From Wocania ichthyoenteri Th78 (GTDB lineage Bacteria > Bacteroidota > Bacteroidia > Flavobacteriales > Flavobacteriaceae), in the NCBI RefSeq assembly GCF_000789235.1, contig NZ_KN525716.1, positions 2,208,347 to 2,272,346 on the forward strand: a DNA stretch of 64,000 bases, given 5' to 3'. The notes under the pieces were generated by a model that was not told where the DNA came from, ran no database searches, and saw only the letters and a program-made list of their open reading frames with translations. The position numbers and the translations under genes are program-made. Shown in pieces: positions 36,168 through 44,567 of this stretch. Within the stretch, counting starts at the first letter, position 1; each line of letters starts with the position of its first letter.

Positions 36168-36890
36168 ATGCTGCTAGAAATTTGTACCAATTCTTATCAC
36201 TCTGCAATTCATGCTGAAAACGCTGGAGCTAACCGTATTGAATTATGTTCTGAGTTATCAGTTGGTGGCATTACACCGAGTTTTGGATTAATTAAAAAGG
36301 TAATTGGAACACTTAAAATTCCTGTATTTGTTTTAATACGACCAAGAAGCGGAAATTTCACCTATTCTGATGATGAATTTGATATTATTAAAAATGATAT
36401 TATACAATGTAAAGCATTTGGTTGTAGTGGTATTGTGTCTGGAATTTTGAGTAAAAATAATACGATTGATATTGAAAGAACTAAAGCCTTAGTCGAACTT
36501 TCAAAACCAATGGCATTTACGTTTCATCGCGCATTTGATTGGATTGAAAACCCATTTGAAGCTATACAGCAACTTGCAGATATAGGTGTTGATAGAGTGC
36601 TTACTTCTGGACAACAAACTACTGCTGAAAAAGGTGTTGAGTTGCTTAAGCAACTAAAAGAAACAGCTAAGAATAAAATTATAATTCTACCAGGAAGTGG
36701 TATTAATTCACAAAATGCCATATTATTTAAAAATGAAGGTTTTGCCGAAATTCATTGTTCGGCTTCAACTAAAATTCAAGTTATAGAAACTCCTAAAATC
36801 TCAATGAATAGTGTTTCTTTATTTGATGAACGCATTATATCATTTTCAGATGAGAGACTTATTGCCAATATAGTCAAAGCTATTAGTTAG
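36168..36890 (+). CDS. cutC: CutC family protein
   Basis: 240 aa TIM-barrel. Signatures: EICTNSYHSAIHAENAGANRIELCS, PVFVLIRPRSGNFTYSDDEF, FHRAFDWI, DRVLTSGQ and LPGSGIN. CutC was linked to copper tolerance, but its enzymatic role is unsettled. No copper genes are adjacent. Confidence 0.93.
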   Translation: MLLEICTNSYHSAIHAENAGANRIELCSELSVGGITPSFGLIKKVIGTLKIPVFVLIRPRSGNFTYSDDEFDIIKNDIIQCKAFGCSGIVSGILSKNNTIDIERTKALVELSKPMAFTFHRAFDWIENPFEAIQQLADIGVDRVLTSGQQTTAEKGVELLKQLKETAKNKIIILPGSGINSQNAILFKNEGFAEIHCSASTKIQVIETPKISMNSVSLFDERIISFSDERLIANIVKAIS

Positions 36891-36974
36891 TCATTTTTTT
36901 TGATAAAGATTAATTATGTTCTTAACATACAGTTAAATGTGTTTTACTGGCTAAGTCAGAATTTTAAAATAAAG

Positions 36975-36982
36975 TATCTTTG
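36975..36982 (+). promoter_or_regulatory. -7 promoter element (TATCTTTG)
   Basis: Exact TAnnTTTG. No TTG lies at the proper distance upstream. Transcription would start about 7 bases later, only a few bases before the ATG at 36994, so the transcript may be almost leaderless. Confidence 0.5.
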
Positions 36983-36993
36983 AAAAAAAAGCT

Positions 36994-38223
36994 ATGTTGC
37001 GTTGGGTTATTTTTGTGCTGTTCTATTTGTTTATATTATTCTATAGCTTTCAAGCTATAAAAACAGTTACTAAAAGTTCTTGGGTTTATTATGTGTTTTT
37101 TGGGATAGCCATAATAATTTTAGGTAACTTTTTATTTCAATTTTTATCATCTTCAGAAGGGCGTGTATTAAGCCCTACAAAAAGTTATGCTTTTGGGTTT
37201 TTATTAGCGTTTATGTCTTTTGGATTAGTTATTATTCCTGTGCTATTAGGTGAAGACATCATCAGATTCGTTTTAGGGCTGTACGATAAATTGGTAACTA
37301 CTAAAGCGTCTTTTTATCTCCCATCTAGACGTAAATTTATTAGTCAAGTAGCAATAGGTTTGGCAGCAATTCCCTTTACATCACTTTTGTACGGTATGTA
37401 TCGTGGAAAATATAGATTTAGAGTTTTAAATTACACCTTACACTTTGAAGATTTACCAGAGGCTTTTGATGGGTATAGAATCACGCAAATCAGCGATATC
37501 CATTCAGGAAGTTTTGATGATAAAGAGAAAATAAAATATGGTGTTAATTTAATAAAAGAGCAAAACTCGGATATTATTTTATTTACTGGCGATATGGTAA
37601 ACAACAAATCCTCTGAAATGACAGACTGGAAAGATTTGTTTAGTACATTAAAAGCAAAAGACGGTGTGTTTTCGGTTTTAGGAAATCACGATTATGGAGA
37701 TTATGTGGATTGGCCTTCACCAGATGCTAAAACTCAAAATTTAGAAGACTTAATTAAACTGCAAAAAGAAATGGGTTATGATTTGCTTTTAAATGAAAGT
37801 AGATTTATTGAAAAAGATGGGCAACGCATTGCTCTTGTGGGTGTTGAAAATTGGGGTGCAGGCGGATTTAAAAAAGCAGGTGATTTAAAAAAAGCAGCTC
37901 AAAATGTTGATAAAGATGATTTTAAAATTCTATTGAGTCATGATCCCTCGCATTGGGAACAGCAAGTTATTAAAGACGATTATCATTATCATTTAACATT
38001 AAGCGGACATACACACGGGATGCAGTTTGGTATAGAAATTCCAGGTTGGATAAAATGGAGTCCTGTAAAATGGCGATATAAATATTGGGCTGGTATTTAT
38101 AAAGAAATGGGACAATATATAAATGTTAATAGAGGGTTTGGTTATTTGGGGTACCCAGGGCGTGTAGGGATTTGGCCAGAAATAACTGTTATTGAGTTAA
38201 GAAAAGGAGTAAAAGACGCATAA
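36994..38223 (+). CDS. Membrane-anchored metallophosphoesterase
   Basis: 409 aa. Four membrane helices fill the first 125 residues, then a linker with a further hydrophobic segment, then a calcineurin-type domain with all metal motifs: ITQISDIHSGSFD, LFTGDMVNN, VLGNHDYGDY, LLSHDPSHW, LSGHTHGMQ. This is the YaeI/YkuE-like group, proposed to act on UDP-diacylglucosamine or similar lipids; substrate not deduced here. The domain probably faces outside the inner membrane. Confidence 0.88.
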   Translation: MLRWVIFVLFYLFILFYSFQAIKTVTKSSWVYYVFFGIAIIILGNFLFQFLSSSEGRVLSPTKSYAFGFLLAFMSFGLVIIPVLLGEDIIRFVLGLYDKLVTTKASFYLPSRRKFISQVAIGLAAIPFTSLLYGMYRGKYRFRVLNYTLHFEDLPEAFDGYRITQISDIHSGSFDDKEKIKYGVNLIKEQNSDIILFTGDMVNNKSSEMTDWKDLFSTLKAKDGVFSVLGNHDYGDYVDWPSPDAKTQNLEDLIKLQKEMGYDLLLNESRFIEKDGQRIALVGVENWGAGGFKKAGDLKKAAQNVDKDDFKILLSHDPSHWEQQVIKDDYHYHLTLSGHTHGMQFGIEIPGWIKWSPVKWRYKYWAGIYKEMGQYINVNRGFGYLGYPGRVGIWPEITVIELRKGVKDA

Positions 38224-38323
38224 ACGTTAGCAAATGTTGTAATTATTACAAAATTGTTTATATTTATAATTAAGTATTTCAGCTTGGTTTAAATGGTTGA
38301 TTTTCAAACTAAATAAAAAATTG

Positions 38324-38331
38324 TAGGTTTG
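38324..38331 (+). promoter_or_regulatory. -7 promoter element (TAGGTTTG)
   Basis: Exact TAnnTTTG 33 bp before the ATG of the thioredoxin-like gene; the -33 region is weak (TTT). Confidence 0.5.
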
Positions 38332-38363
38332 TAATACTTTAGATTGATTTAAAACATTAAGAT

Positions 38364-38660
38364 ATGTCAAAATTTGGGGAACTTATCGATGTAGATATTC
38401 CTGTTTTGTTAGACTTTTTTACAGAGTGGAATGAGCAATCTACAGCTATGCACCCTGTGCTTCGAGATGTTGCTGCTGCTTTAGGCGATAAAGCAAAAGT
38501 GATAAAAATTGATGTTGAAAAAAACGAAGAACTTGCTGAAGCTTTAAGAGTGAAAGGTTTGCCAACACTAATTATTTATAAAGATGGCGAAATGAAATGG
38601 CGCCAAAGTGGTGAGCAAGATGCTAATACACTTATTGGTATTATTCAGCAATACGTTTAA
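38364..38660 (+). CDS. Thioredoxin-fold protein lacking the CxxC active site
   Basis: 98 aa with the full thioredoxin fold: VLLDFFTEWNEQSTAMHPVL aligns with the usual VDFWAEWCGPCKMIAPVL, and KGLPTLIIYKDGE keeps the cis-Pro. Both catalytic cysteines are absent (WNEQS in place of WCGPC), and there is no Cys in the whole protein. It cannot catalyse disulfide exchange, so a binding or chaperone role is likely. It has its own promoter element upstream and a repeat downstream. Confidence 0.85.
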   Translation: MSKFGELIDVDIPVLLDFFTEWNEQSTAMHPVLRDVAAALGDKAKVIKIDVEKNEELAEALRVKGLPTLIIYKDGEMKWRQSGEQDANTLIGIIQQYV

Positions 38661-38685
38661 TTAACTCTTTATTAATATTGATTTT

Positions 38686-38760
38686 TTCGTCATTCTGAAC
38701 TTGTTTCAGAATCACATTTGAATAAATCATGAGACCTTGAAACAAGTTCAAGGTGACGAA
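38686..38760. repeat. REP-like inverted repeat
   Basis: Outer arms TTCGTCA (38686-38692) and TGACGAA (38754-38760). Each arm extends as TTCGTCAnnnTGAACTTGTTTCA with three differences, and each contains its own TGAAnnTTCA-like mini-palindrome. It sits between two convergent genes and may fold as a long hairpin. Confidence 0.75.
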
Positions 38761-38765
38761 TATTT

Positions 38766-39476
38766 TTAATCTATAGATTCAAAACGATATCCTTTCTCAC
38801 TAAAATATTCTAAAACCTTTGGTAAAGCATATTGCATATTTTTTGAAGCTTTAACACTATCATGGAAAACTATAATACTTCCGTTTGTAGTTTTAGAAAT
38901 CACATTATTTAAGCAATTCTCATTAGAAACAGTAGCGTCCCAATCAAAAGACAACACATTCCACATTATTATTTTGTAACCTAATTCGATTAGTTGTTTG
39001 CCTTGTTTTGGTTTTATTTGTCCGTAAGGTGGTCTAAAAAGTTTTGGGTTCAGAATTTTTAGTTCTGCACTTCGACATGGTTTATCTTGAACGCAGTCGA
39101 AAGACTCAGTGTGACAAGTTTTAATTTGAGAATTTATAACATTTTGCGCTTCAAAAATATTCTTTAAATAATCTTTTGTTTTGGTTTTCCAACCCTTAAT
39201 ATGATTGTGTGTGTGATTACCAATAGCATGCCCATCATTTAATATATCCTGAAAAATATTAGGATGCTTTTCAATATTATTACCAATGCAAAAAAAAGTG
39301 GCTTTGGCATTGTATTGTTTTAAAACATTTAAAGTCCAATTTGTTATTTCTGGTGTTGGACCATCATCAAAAGTAAGGTAGATACTTTTGTTAGTTGTAG
39401 GGATGTCCCAAATATAATTCGGAAACATCCTTTTAACTAGTGTTGGCATTTTTACAGGTGTTAAGGTCATGCTCAT
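38766..39476 (-). CDS. Polysaccharide deacetylase (NodB domain) with a repeat-derived insert
   Basis: 236 aa. NodB motifs: LTFDDGPTPEIT (catalytic Asp and metal Asp), AIGNHTHNH (metal His pair), LFRPPYGQ and IIMWNVLSFDWD. It removes acetyl groups from a surface or wall glycan. It has no clear signal peptide; ATG 39470 is an alternative start. Residues 121-140 (CHTESFDCVQDKPCRSAELK) are encoded by 39057-39118, a sequence resembling an intergenic repeat, inserted before the FRPPYG motif. The DUF2723 gene ends 13 bp upstream on the same strand. Confidence 0.88.
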   Translation of the reverse strand: MSMTLTPVKMPTLVKRMFPNYIWDIPTTNKSIYLTFDDGPTPEITNWTLNVLKQYNAKATFFCIGNNIEKHPNIFQDILNDGHAIGNHTHNHIKGWKTKTKDYLKNIFEAQNVINSQIKTCHTESFDCVQDKPCRSAELKILNPKLFRPPYGQIKPKQGKQLIELGYKIIMWNVLSFDWDATVSNENCLNNVISKTTNGSIIVFHDSVKASKNMQYALPKVLEYFSEKGYRFESID

Positions 39477-39489
39477 GCCTTAATCCGAA

Positions 39490-42400
39490 TTAATTAGCGG
39501 TATCTAGTTGTAAACTATTGCTATCTATAGGAATATCTAAATCAGTATGTTGCTGTTCTTCTTCAAGTTCATCGTCACCATAAAAATGTTTAAACAGTTT
39601 TAAGTAATTGTTAAAAATATCGCCTTCGGTTTCAGCAAAATCTATATCATATTCAACTAAAACATCAACAAGACCTTTATAGCGTTGAATGTCTGTATAA
39701 ATGTCTTCAAATAAACGTTCTTGATTTTCAACTTTTAACCCACTGTAATAGTTTAAGTTTTCTTGATATTTATTTGCAACTTCTTTAAATAATTGTTGCG
39801 CTTTTTCTTTATTTCCTACTTCATAATATCCGCTAATATAAGGTTCTAAAAGTGTGTAAAAACCAAAGTATTCAACAGGCATATTAGTCATGGCTATGTC
39901 TGCAATTTCTTCAGCTTTATCTAATTTGTCTTCATTAATAAGTTGCTCCATCAAACGTGCTAAATTCCCTCGATACGTAATGGAGTTTTTACGAGTTTCT
40001 ACATCATGGTAAATGTCTGAGCTACCACTATTCCCCCAATCCCATTTTTTAACTTTTTCGTACATAAAATCACTGTCAACTCTACCCATATCAAAGGGGT
40101 TTGCTCTATCAACAGGCGTTTTAATAGGTACTAATTTGTAGCACATGCCATCAAGTTGAAGGTAATCTTTCATCCAAATATAATCGTCTTCAGCAAAAGC
40201 ACCTCCGGTGAAATATATAGGACGTTTCCATTCATTATTGGCAACAATATCGAGCATTAAAAGACGATTTTTGTAAATAGCACTTTCTTTTATTTTAATA
40301 TCAATATAAGGCACGATTTTATCGGCATCTTTAGGTTTTACAATACCGTATTTTAAAGCGTTTGCTTTGTTAACAGGTATTCTTAAATTATCTGTTGGTA
40401 AATAATTAGCATTCAAATCTTGATTTCTTACTTGCGAAACATCTACTTCTTGTTGTTGAAGTATATACTTGTATTTTGATCTAGGATTATCACTAGCAAT
40501 AAAGTTTAATGCTTCTTTTATTTCTAAAGTATCTTTTATAACAGCTTCTTTTATAACGTAATCGTTAGTGCCATATTTATAATCATTATGTGTTAATTGT
40601 GAAGGAATAGGGTCGCTTTCGTAAGCTTTACGTTTCATTTGGTCGATGTACCAATCGGTTTGAAATAAACTGGTGTTTACTACGCGTACATCGGTTCTGT
40701 AGCCTTCAATTTCTTGGGCGTACCAAAGGGCGAACGTATCGTTATCGCCAATAGTAAATAGTATGGCATTTTCATCACAAGAATCTAAATATTTTCTAGC
40801 CATAGATCGAGCAGTGTATTTATCAGATCTATCATGGTCGTCCCAATTGTTTGCAGCTAAAATTCCAGGGACTAAAATTAAACATGCTATAGTTATAACA
40901 GGTACTGCTAGTTTTGAAGGTAAATATTTTTTAAGCACATCGTAAATAGCATAAACCCCAAAACCAATCCAAATGGCAAATACATAAAATGAACCTACTA
41001 CTGAGTAATCGCGTTCGCGAGGTTCAAATGGGCGTACATTGGTGTAAAACTGAATGGCCAACCCTGTAAACAGGAAAAATACGAGCATGATCCAAAAGGT
41101 TTTTTTGTCTTTATTAAAGAGGAAAAACATACCGATAAGCCCTAAAATTAAAGGTAAAAAGTAATAGGTGTTTCGAGCTTTATTGTTTTTTACATCGCTC
41201 GGTAAATTATCTTGCGAGTAGCCTAAATGCCATTTGTCAATAGGTTTTATACCGCTTATCCAATTGCCATGATTGTCGTAACGCCCTTGAATATCGTCTT
41301 GCCGTCCTGTAAAATTCCACATAAAATAACGCCAATACATATACCCGAGTTGGTATTCTAACATATAAAGAATGTTTGATCCCAATGAGGGTTTTTCAAT
41401 ATCGATGTAACTTTTAAATCGTTTTAAAAAATTGTTATAATCTTCGTAATCTACATTGCCTCGAGCAATATCATTTTTAAAATCTGATACCGCTTTACGG
41501 AGCTCGTTTTGCATTTGGTAATCTGGTTTTAGTTTAAAATCTAAAAACCCAGAAAACATCATGTAATTTTCGGCATGTTCTGCACTCCACATTCTAGGAA
41601 GAACAGCAGCATGTTTAGAATTGTAATTTTGCTTGGCGTTTTTATAGTCGTTTACAATAACGTATTCGCCTTTTTCTTTGTCTTTTTCGTATTTAGGTTT
41701 ATCGTCCGTATACGGGTTGTTTTCATCCAAATAAGCGTATTGATCTGTAAATAATGGTCCATAAAACAAGTGTGTTTCTGGGTATTGTTCTAAGTTATAA
41801 TAGGCTAATAATTCTCTGGCACTCGATGGGTTGTTTTCATTAATTACCACATTGGCATTGGCGCGAATAGGTAACATTAACCATGTGGAAAATCCAATAA
41901 CAACAAAGGTTAAACAAAGTATACCTGTGTTTAAATGTGTGTATTGTTTTTGTCGCGTGTACTTTAATGCATAAAAAATAATAGCGACCAATAATAAACC
42001 TGCAATAACAGATCCTGAGTTAAAAGGAAGTCCGATAGTATTCACAAAAAATATTTCAAAAACACTAAAAATCTTAAGAATATTTGGCGCTAATAATTTA
42101 AAGACAAATAGTAAAATACCAACCGAAACCACATTAGCAATTATGAAATTTTTAACCGTAACCGTTTTATAATTTTTAAAGTAGTAAATAAGTCCGATAG
42201 CAGGAATGGTTAGTAAGCCCATAAAATGCACCCCAAACGATAAGCCAATAACGAAAGCAATTAAAATAAGCCAACGGTTTCCGCGTGGTTCGTCCATGTC
42301 TTGCTCCCAACGTAAGCCCAACCAAAATAACACTGACATAATTAAAGTAGCCATGGCGTAAACTTCGGTTTCAACAGCATTAAACCAAAACGAATCGGTA

Positions 42401-42801
42401 AATGTAAACGCTAAACTGCCTACTAAACCACTACCTAAAATAGCCATAGTTTGTTGTGAGTTTAAATCTTTACCGTTGTTAACAAATTTTTTCAACAGCA
42501 AAGTAATCGTCCAAAACATAAATAAAATAGTGAAAGCACTAGCCACAGCACTCATCATATTCATCATCCAACCTACTTGAGAAGGCTCAAAAGCAAACAT
42601 AGAAAAGAACGCTCCCATCATTTGAAATAAAGGGGCCCCTGGTGGGTGACCAACTTGCAATTTTGCCGAGGTTAAAATGTATTCACCTGCATCCCAAAAA
42701 CTTACCGTAGGTTCTACTGTTAAACTATATGTAATAAATGCAATTAAAAAAGAGAACCATCCTAAGATAGTATTCCATTTTTTAAAGTTTAAATGTGCCA
42801 T
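39490..42801 (-). CDS. DUF2723 membrane protein (GT-C-like)
   Basis: 1103 aa. The N-terminal half has about a dozen membrane helices with the family signature EPTVSFWDAGEYILTSAKLQVGHPPGAPLFQ (shown here in part: SFWDAGEYI and GHPPGAPL). The Asp/Glu in WDAGEY resemble the first-loop acidic residues of GT-C glycosyltransferases, so it is probably a protein O-glycosyltransferase. The C-terminal 450 residues are soluble, with FTIGDNDTFALWYAQEIEGY and TPR-like helices. It is probably co-transcribed with the deacetylase. Confidence 0.85.
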   Translation of the reverse strand: MAHLNFKKWNTILGWFSFLIAFITYSLTVEPTVSFWDAGEYILTSAKLQVGHPPGAPLFQMMGAFFSMFAFEPSQVGWMMNMMSAVASAFTILFMFWTITLLLKKFVNNGKDLNSQQTMAILGSGLVGSLAFTFTDSFWFNAVETEVYAMATLIMSVLFWLGLRWEQDMDEPRGNRWLILIAFVIGLSFGVHFMGLLTIPAIGLIYYFKNYKTVTVKNFIIANVVSVGILLFVFKLLAPNILKIFSVFEIFFVNTIGLPFNSGSVIAGLLLVAIIFYALKYTRQKQYTHLNTGILCLTFVVIGFSTWLMLPIRANANVVINENNPSSARELLAYYNLEQYPETHLFYGPLFTDQYAYLDENNPYTDDKPKYEKDKEKGEYVIVNDYKNAKQNYNSKHAAVLPRMWSAEHAENYMMFSGFLDFKLKPDYQMQNELRKAVSDFKNDIARGNVDYEDYNNFLKRFKSYIDIEKPSLGSNILYMLEYQLGYMYWRYFMWNFTGRQDDIQGRYDNHGNWISGIKPIDKWHLGYSQDNLPSDVKNNKARNTYYFLPLILGLIGMFFLFNKDKKTFWIMLVFFLFTGLAIQFYTNVRPFEPRERDYSVVGSFYVFAIWIGFGVYAIYDVLKKYLPSKLAVPVITIACLILVPGILAANNWDDHDRSDKYTARSMARKYLDSCDENAILFTIGDNDTFALWYAQEIEGYRTDVRVVNTSLFQTDWYIDQMKRKAYESDPIPSQLTHNDYKYGTNDYVIKEAVIKDTLEIKEALNFIASDNPRSKYKYILQQQEVDVSQVRNQDLNANYLPTDNLRIPVNKANALKYGIVKPKDADKIVPYIDIKIKESAIYKNRLLMLDIVANNEWKRPIYFTGGAFAEDDYIWMKDYLQLDGMCYKLVPIKTPVDRANPFDMGRVDSDFMYEKVKKWDWGNSGSSDIYHDVETRKNSITYRGNLARLMEQLINEDKLDKAEEIADIAMTNMPVEYFGFYTLLEPYISGYYEVGNKEKAQQLFKEVANKYQENLNYYSGLKVENQERLFEDIYTDIQRYKGLVDVLVEYDIDFAETEGDIFNNYLKLFKHFYGDDELEEEQQHTDLDIPIDSNSLQLDTAN

Positions 42802-42968
42802 AAAATCTATGTTTGTTTGCTTGGGCGAATTTAATAATAAATATGAAACGAGACATAACTATTTAGTTTGTCTTAACATAAAACAATAATACCGTTGCTG
42901 TTAAGTATAAAATGTAACTGTTTTTTTAGGGAAACGTTAAGTATTCAAAATTATTTTTTAAAAAATAC

Positions 42969-42998
42969 TTGCGCAAAGCATTTATTGTATTAAATTTG
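42969..42998 (+). promoter_or_regulatory. Promoter of tRNA-Gln (TTG-N19-TAAATTTG)
   Basis: -33 TTG at 42969-42971 and -7 TAAATTTG at 42991-42998, with exactly 19 bases between: a full match to the Bacteroidetes housekeeping consensus. The tRNA starts 17 bp downstream. Confidence 0.85.
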
Positions 42999-43015
42999 CA
43001 TCCTCAATACCAGAA

Positions 43016-43088
43016 TGGCCTATGGTGTAACTGGCAACACGTTGGTTTTTGGTACCAAAGAGTCTAGGTTCGAGCCCTAGTAGGCCAA
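43016..43088 (+). tRNA. tRNA-Gln (TTG)
   Basis: 73 nt. Acceptor stem TGGCCTA/TAGGCCA. The anticodon stem TTGGT/ACCAA encloses loop TTTTGGT, giving anticodon TTG. T-arm CTAGGTTCGAGCCCTAG. CCA is not encoded. Confidence 0.95.
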
Positions 43089-43121
43089 CAAAAAAGTCTT
43101 CCTTTAAGGAAGACTTTTTTA
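43089..43121. terminator. Bidirectional terminator
   Basis: AAAAAGTCTTCCTT pairs with AAGGAAGACTTTTT, with A-runs and T-runs on the two sides. It serves tRNA-Gln on plus and the stress-protein gene on minus. Confidence 0.88.
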
Positions 43122-43135
43122 GTTTTAAATGATTT

Positions 43136-43960
43136 CTAAATCTTAAAAGTAATTACAGGCCGTTTAGCATGATTAACTAAATCTTCACTAATACTACCAT
43201 TGAAAAAATGAGAAATGCCTTGTCTGCCATGGGTACTCATGCCAATTAAGTCGGCATTTATAGATTGCGAAAAATTCATAACCCCTTTCTCAATACTTAA
43301 ATCGTTATAAATATTGATGGTGTATTTAGAGAAAGCAAAATCTTCGGTAAACTTTTTCATTCTATTATTTGCCTTTGCCGATGTCACAAATTTATTAGGT
43401 GTATTTACCATAAGTAAATGCATTTTAGCACCTAAAACTTCAGCAAAACTTAGAGCTTTTTTATAAGATGTTTTGCTTTCATCTTTAAAATCGGATGCAA
43501 AAACAAAATCTTTAACCTTGAATTTTTTATGTTCATTTTTAATAACAAGCACTGGGGTTTCTGATGTGCGAACAACTTTTTCGGTATTACTTCCTACAAG
43601 CATTTCTCTTAAGCCACTTACGCCGTTAGAGCCCATTACAACTAAATCTATGTTGTGTTTTTTACACGTTTGAAAAATACCTTTAAATATTTCATGCAAA
43701 TCAACATGCTCATGTATTACTAAGCCTTTTAAGTAGTCTTTTGTTTTTAATGCTTCAAACTGTTTATGAGCTAATTTCATAAAATAAACAGCTTCAGGCA
43801 AGTTGTTATAAGAGCTTAAAGCATCAACTTTATGCATTGGGATTTCTACTATGTGAAGCAAATAAATTTCGCAATTATGAGTCTTAGCTAACTGAGCAGC
43901 AACTTTTAAAGCGTTTTCAGCCTGTTCAGAAAAATCTGTAGGGACAAGTATTTTTTTCAT
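43136..43960 (-). CDS. Tandem-domain universal stress protein
   Basis: 274 aa from ATG 43960 (MKKILVPTDFSEQAENALKV). A frame to 44014 adds an 18-residue stretch without homology. Two UspA domains: residues 1-140, with the ATP-binding G-box MGSNGVSGLREMLVGSNTE, and 145-274, ending GMSTHGRQGISHFFNGSISED. Both contain the Gly-rich loop, so nucleotide binding is plausible. It lies divergent from rimP. Confidence 0.9.
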   Translation of the reverse strand: MKKILVPTDFSEQAENALKVAAQLAKTHNCEIYLLHIVEIPMHKVDALSSYNNLPEAVYFMKLAHKQFEALKTKDYLKGLVIHEHVDLHEIFKGIFQTCKKHNIDLVVMGSNGVSGLREMLVGSNTEKVVRTSETPVLVIKNEHKKFKVKDFVFASDFKDESKTSYKKALSFAEVLGAKMHLLMVNTPNKFVTSAKANNRMKKFTEDFAFSKYTINIYNDLSIEKGVMNFSQSINADLIGMSTHGRQGISHFFNGSISEDLVNHAKRPVITFKI

Positions 43961-44025
43961 GGTTTTTATATTTGAGATGCTTATAAATTTATAAATTAAT
44001 ACTTTATAAATCAATTAAAATATTA

Positions 44026-44033
44026 TATATTTG
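44026..44033 (+). promoter_or_regulatory. -7 promoter element of rimP-nusA-infB (TATATTTG)
   Basis: Exact TAnnTTTG 71 bp before the rimP ATG; the -33 element is not clear. The transcript would start near 44040 and include the hairpin at 44062-44082. Confidence 0.6.
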
Positions 44034-44061
44034 CACCGTTGAAAGGCAAAATTAAGATAAT

Positions 44062-44087
44062 GAGGGGACGGAAAGTCCCCTCTTTTT
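44062..44087 (+). terminator. Terminator-like hairpin in the rimP leader (possible attenuator)
   Basis: GAGGGGAC-GGAAA-GTCCCCTC, an 8-bp GC-rich stem, then TTTTT, ending 10 bp before the rimP ATG. It is a complete intrinsic terminator placed between the promoter and the first gene. No competing structure was evident, so control by a protein such as NusA is a possible mechanism. Confidence 0.78.
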
Positions 44088-44096
44088 ATACTAAAA

Positions 44097-44558
44097 ATGT
44101 TTAAAAAAACGGTTACAGATTTACTTGAAACTGCACTAATTGAGAGATCAGATTTATTTCTTATTGATTTTTCTATTGATAGTAGTAATCATATCAAAGT
44201 CATTATAGATGGCGATAATGGCGTTTTGGTTGAAGACTGTATGTTTATCAGCAGAGCGATAGAGCATAATTTAGATAGAGAAGAACAAGATTTTTCTTTA
44301 GAGGTTATGTCTTCTGGTGCAACAGCACCATTAGTACATAATAGGCAGTATAAAAAAAATATAAATAGAACGCTAGAAGTAAGAACAAATTCTGAAAGAA
44401 TAGAAGGAATTCTTGCTGAAGCTACCGAAGATGCCATTATATTAAAATGGAAAGTTAGAGAGCCAAAGCCAATAGGAAAAGGCAAAGTAACTGTAAAGAA
44501 AGAAGCAAATATTGCTTATAAAGATATTGTAGAAGCAAAAGTTATGATTAAATTTTAA
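44097..44558 (+). CDS. rimP: Ribosome maturation factor
   Basis: 153 aa. Early region FLIDFSIDSSNHIKVIIDGDNG and VLVEDCMFISRAIEHNLD, then YKKNINRTLEVRT and the C-terminal beta domain. Needed for 30S maturation. First gene of rimP-nusA-infB, 9 bp before nusA. Confidence 0.93.
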   Translation: MFKKTVTDLLETALIERSDLFLIDFSIDSSNHIKVIIDGDNGVLVEDCMFISRAIEHNLDREEQDFSLEVMSSGATAPLVHNRQYKKNINRTLEVRTNSERIEGILAEATEDAIILKWKVREPKPIGKGKVTVKKEANIAYKDIVEAKVMIKF

Positions 44559-44567
44559 TTCAGATTT

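Noticed and set aside
43961..44014. Extended universal stress protein start
   Set aside because: The extra 18 residues are AT-driven and not part of the UspA fold.
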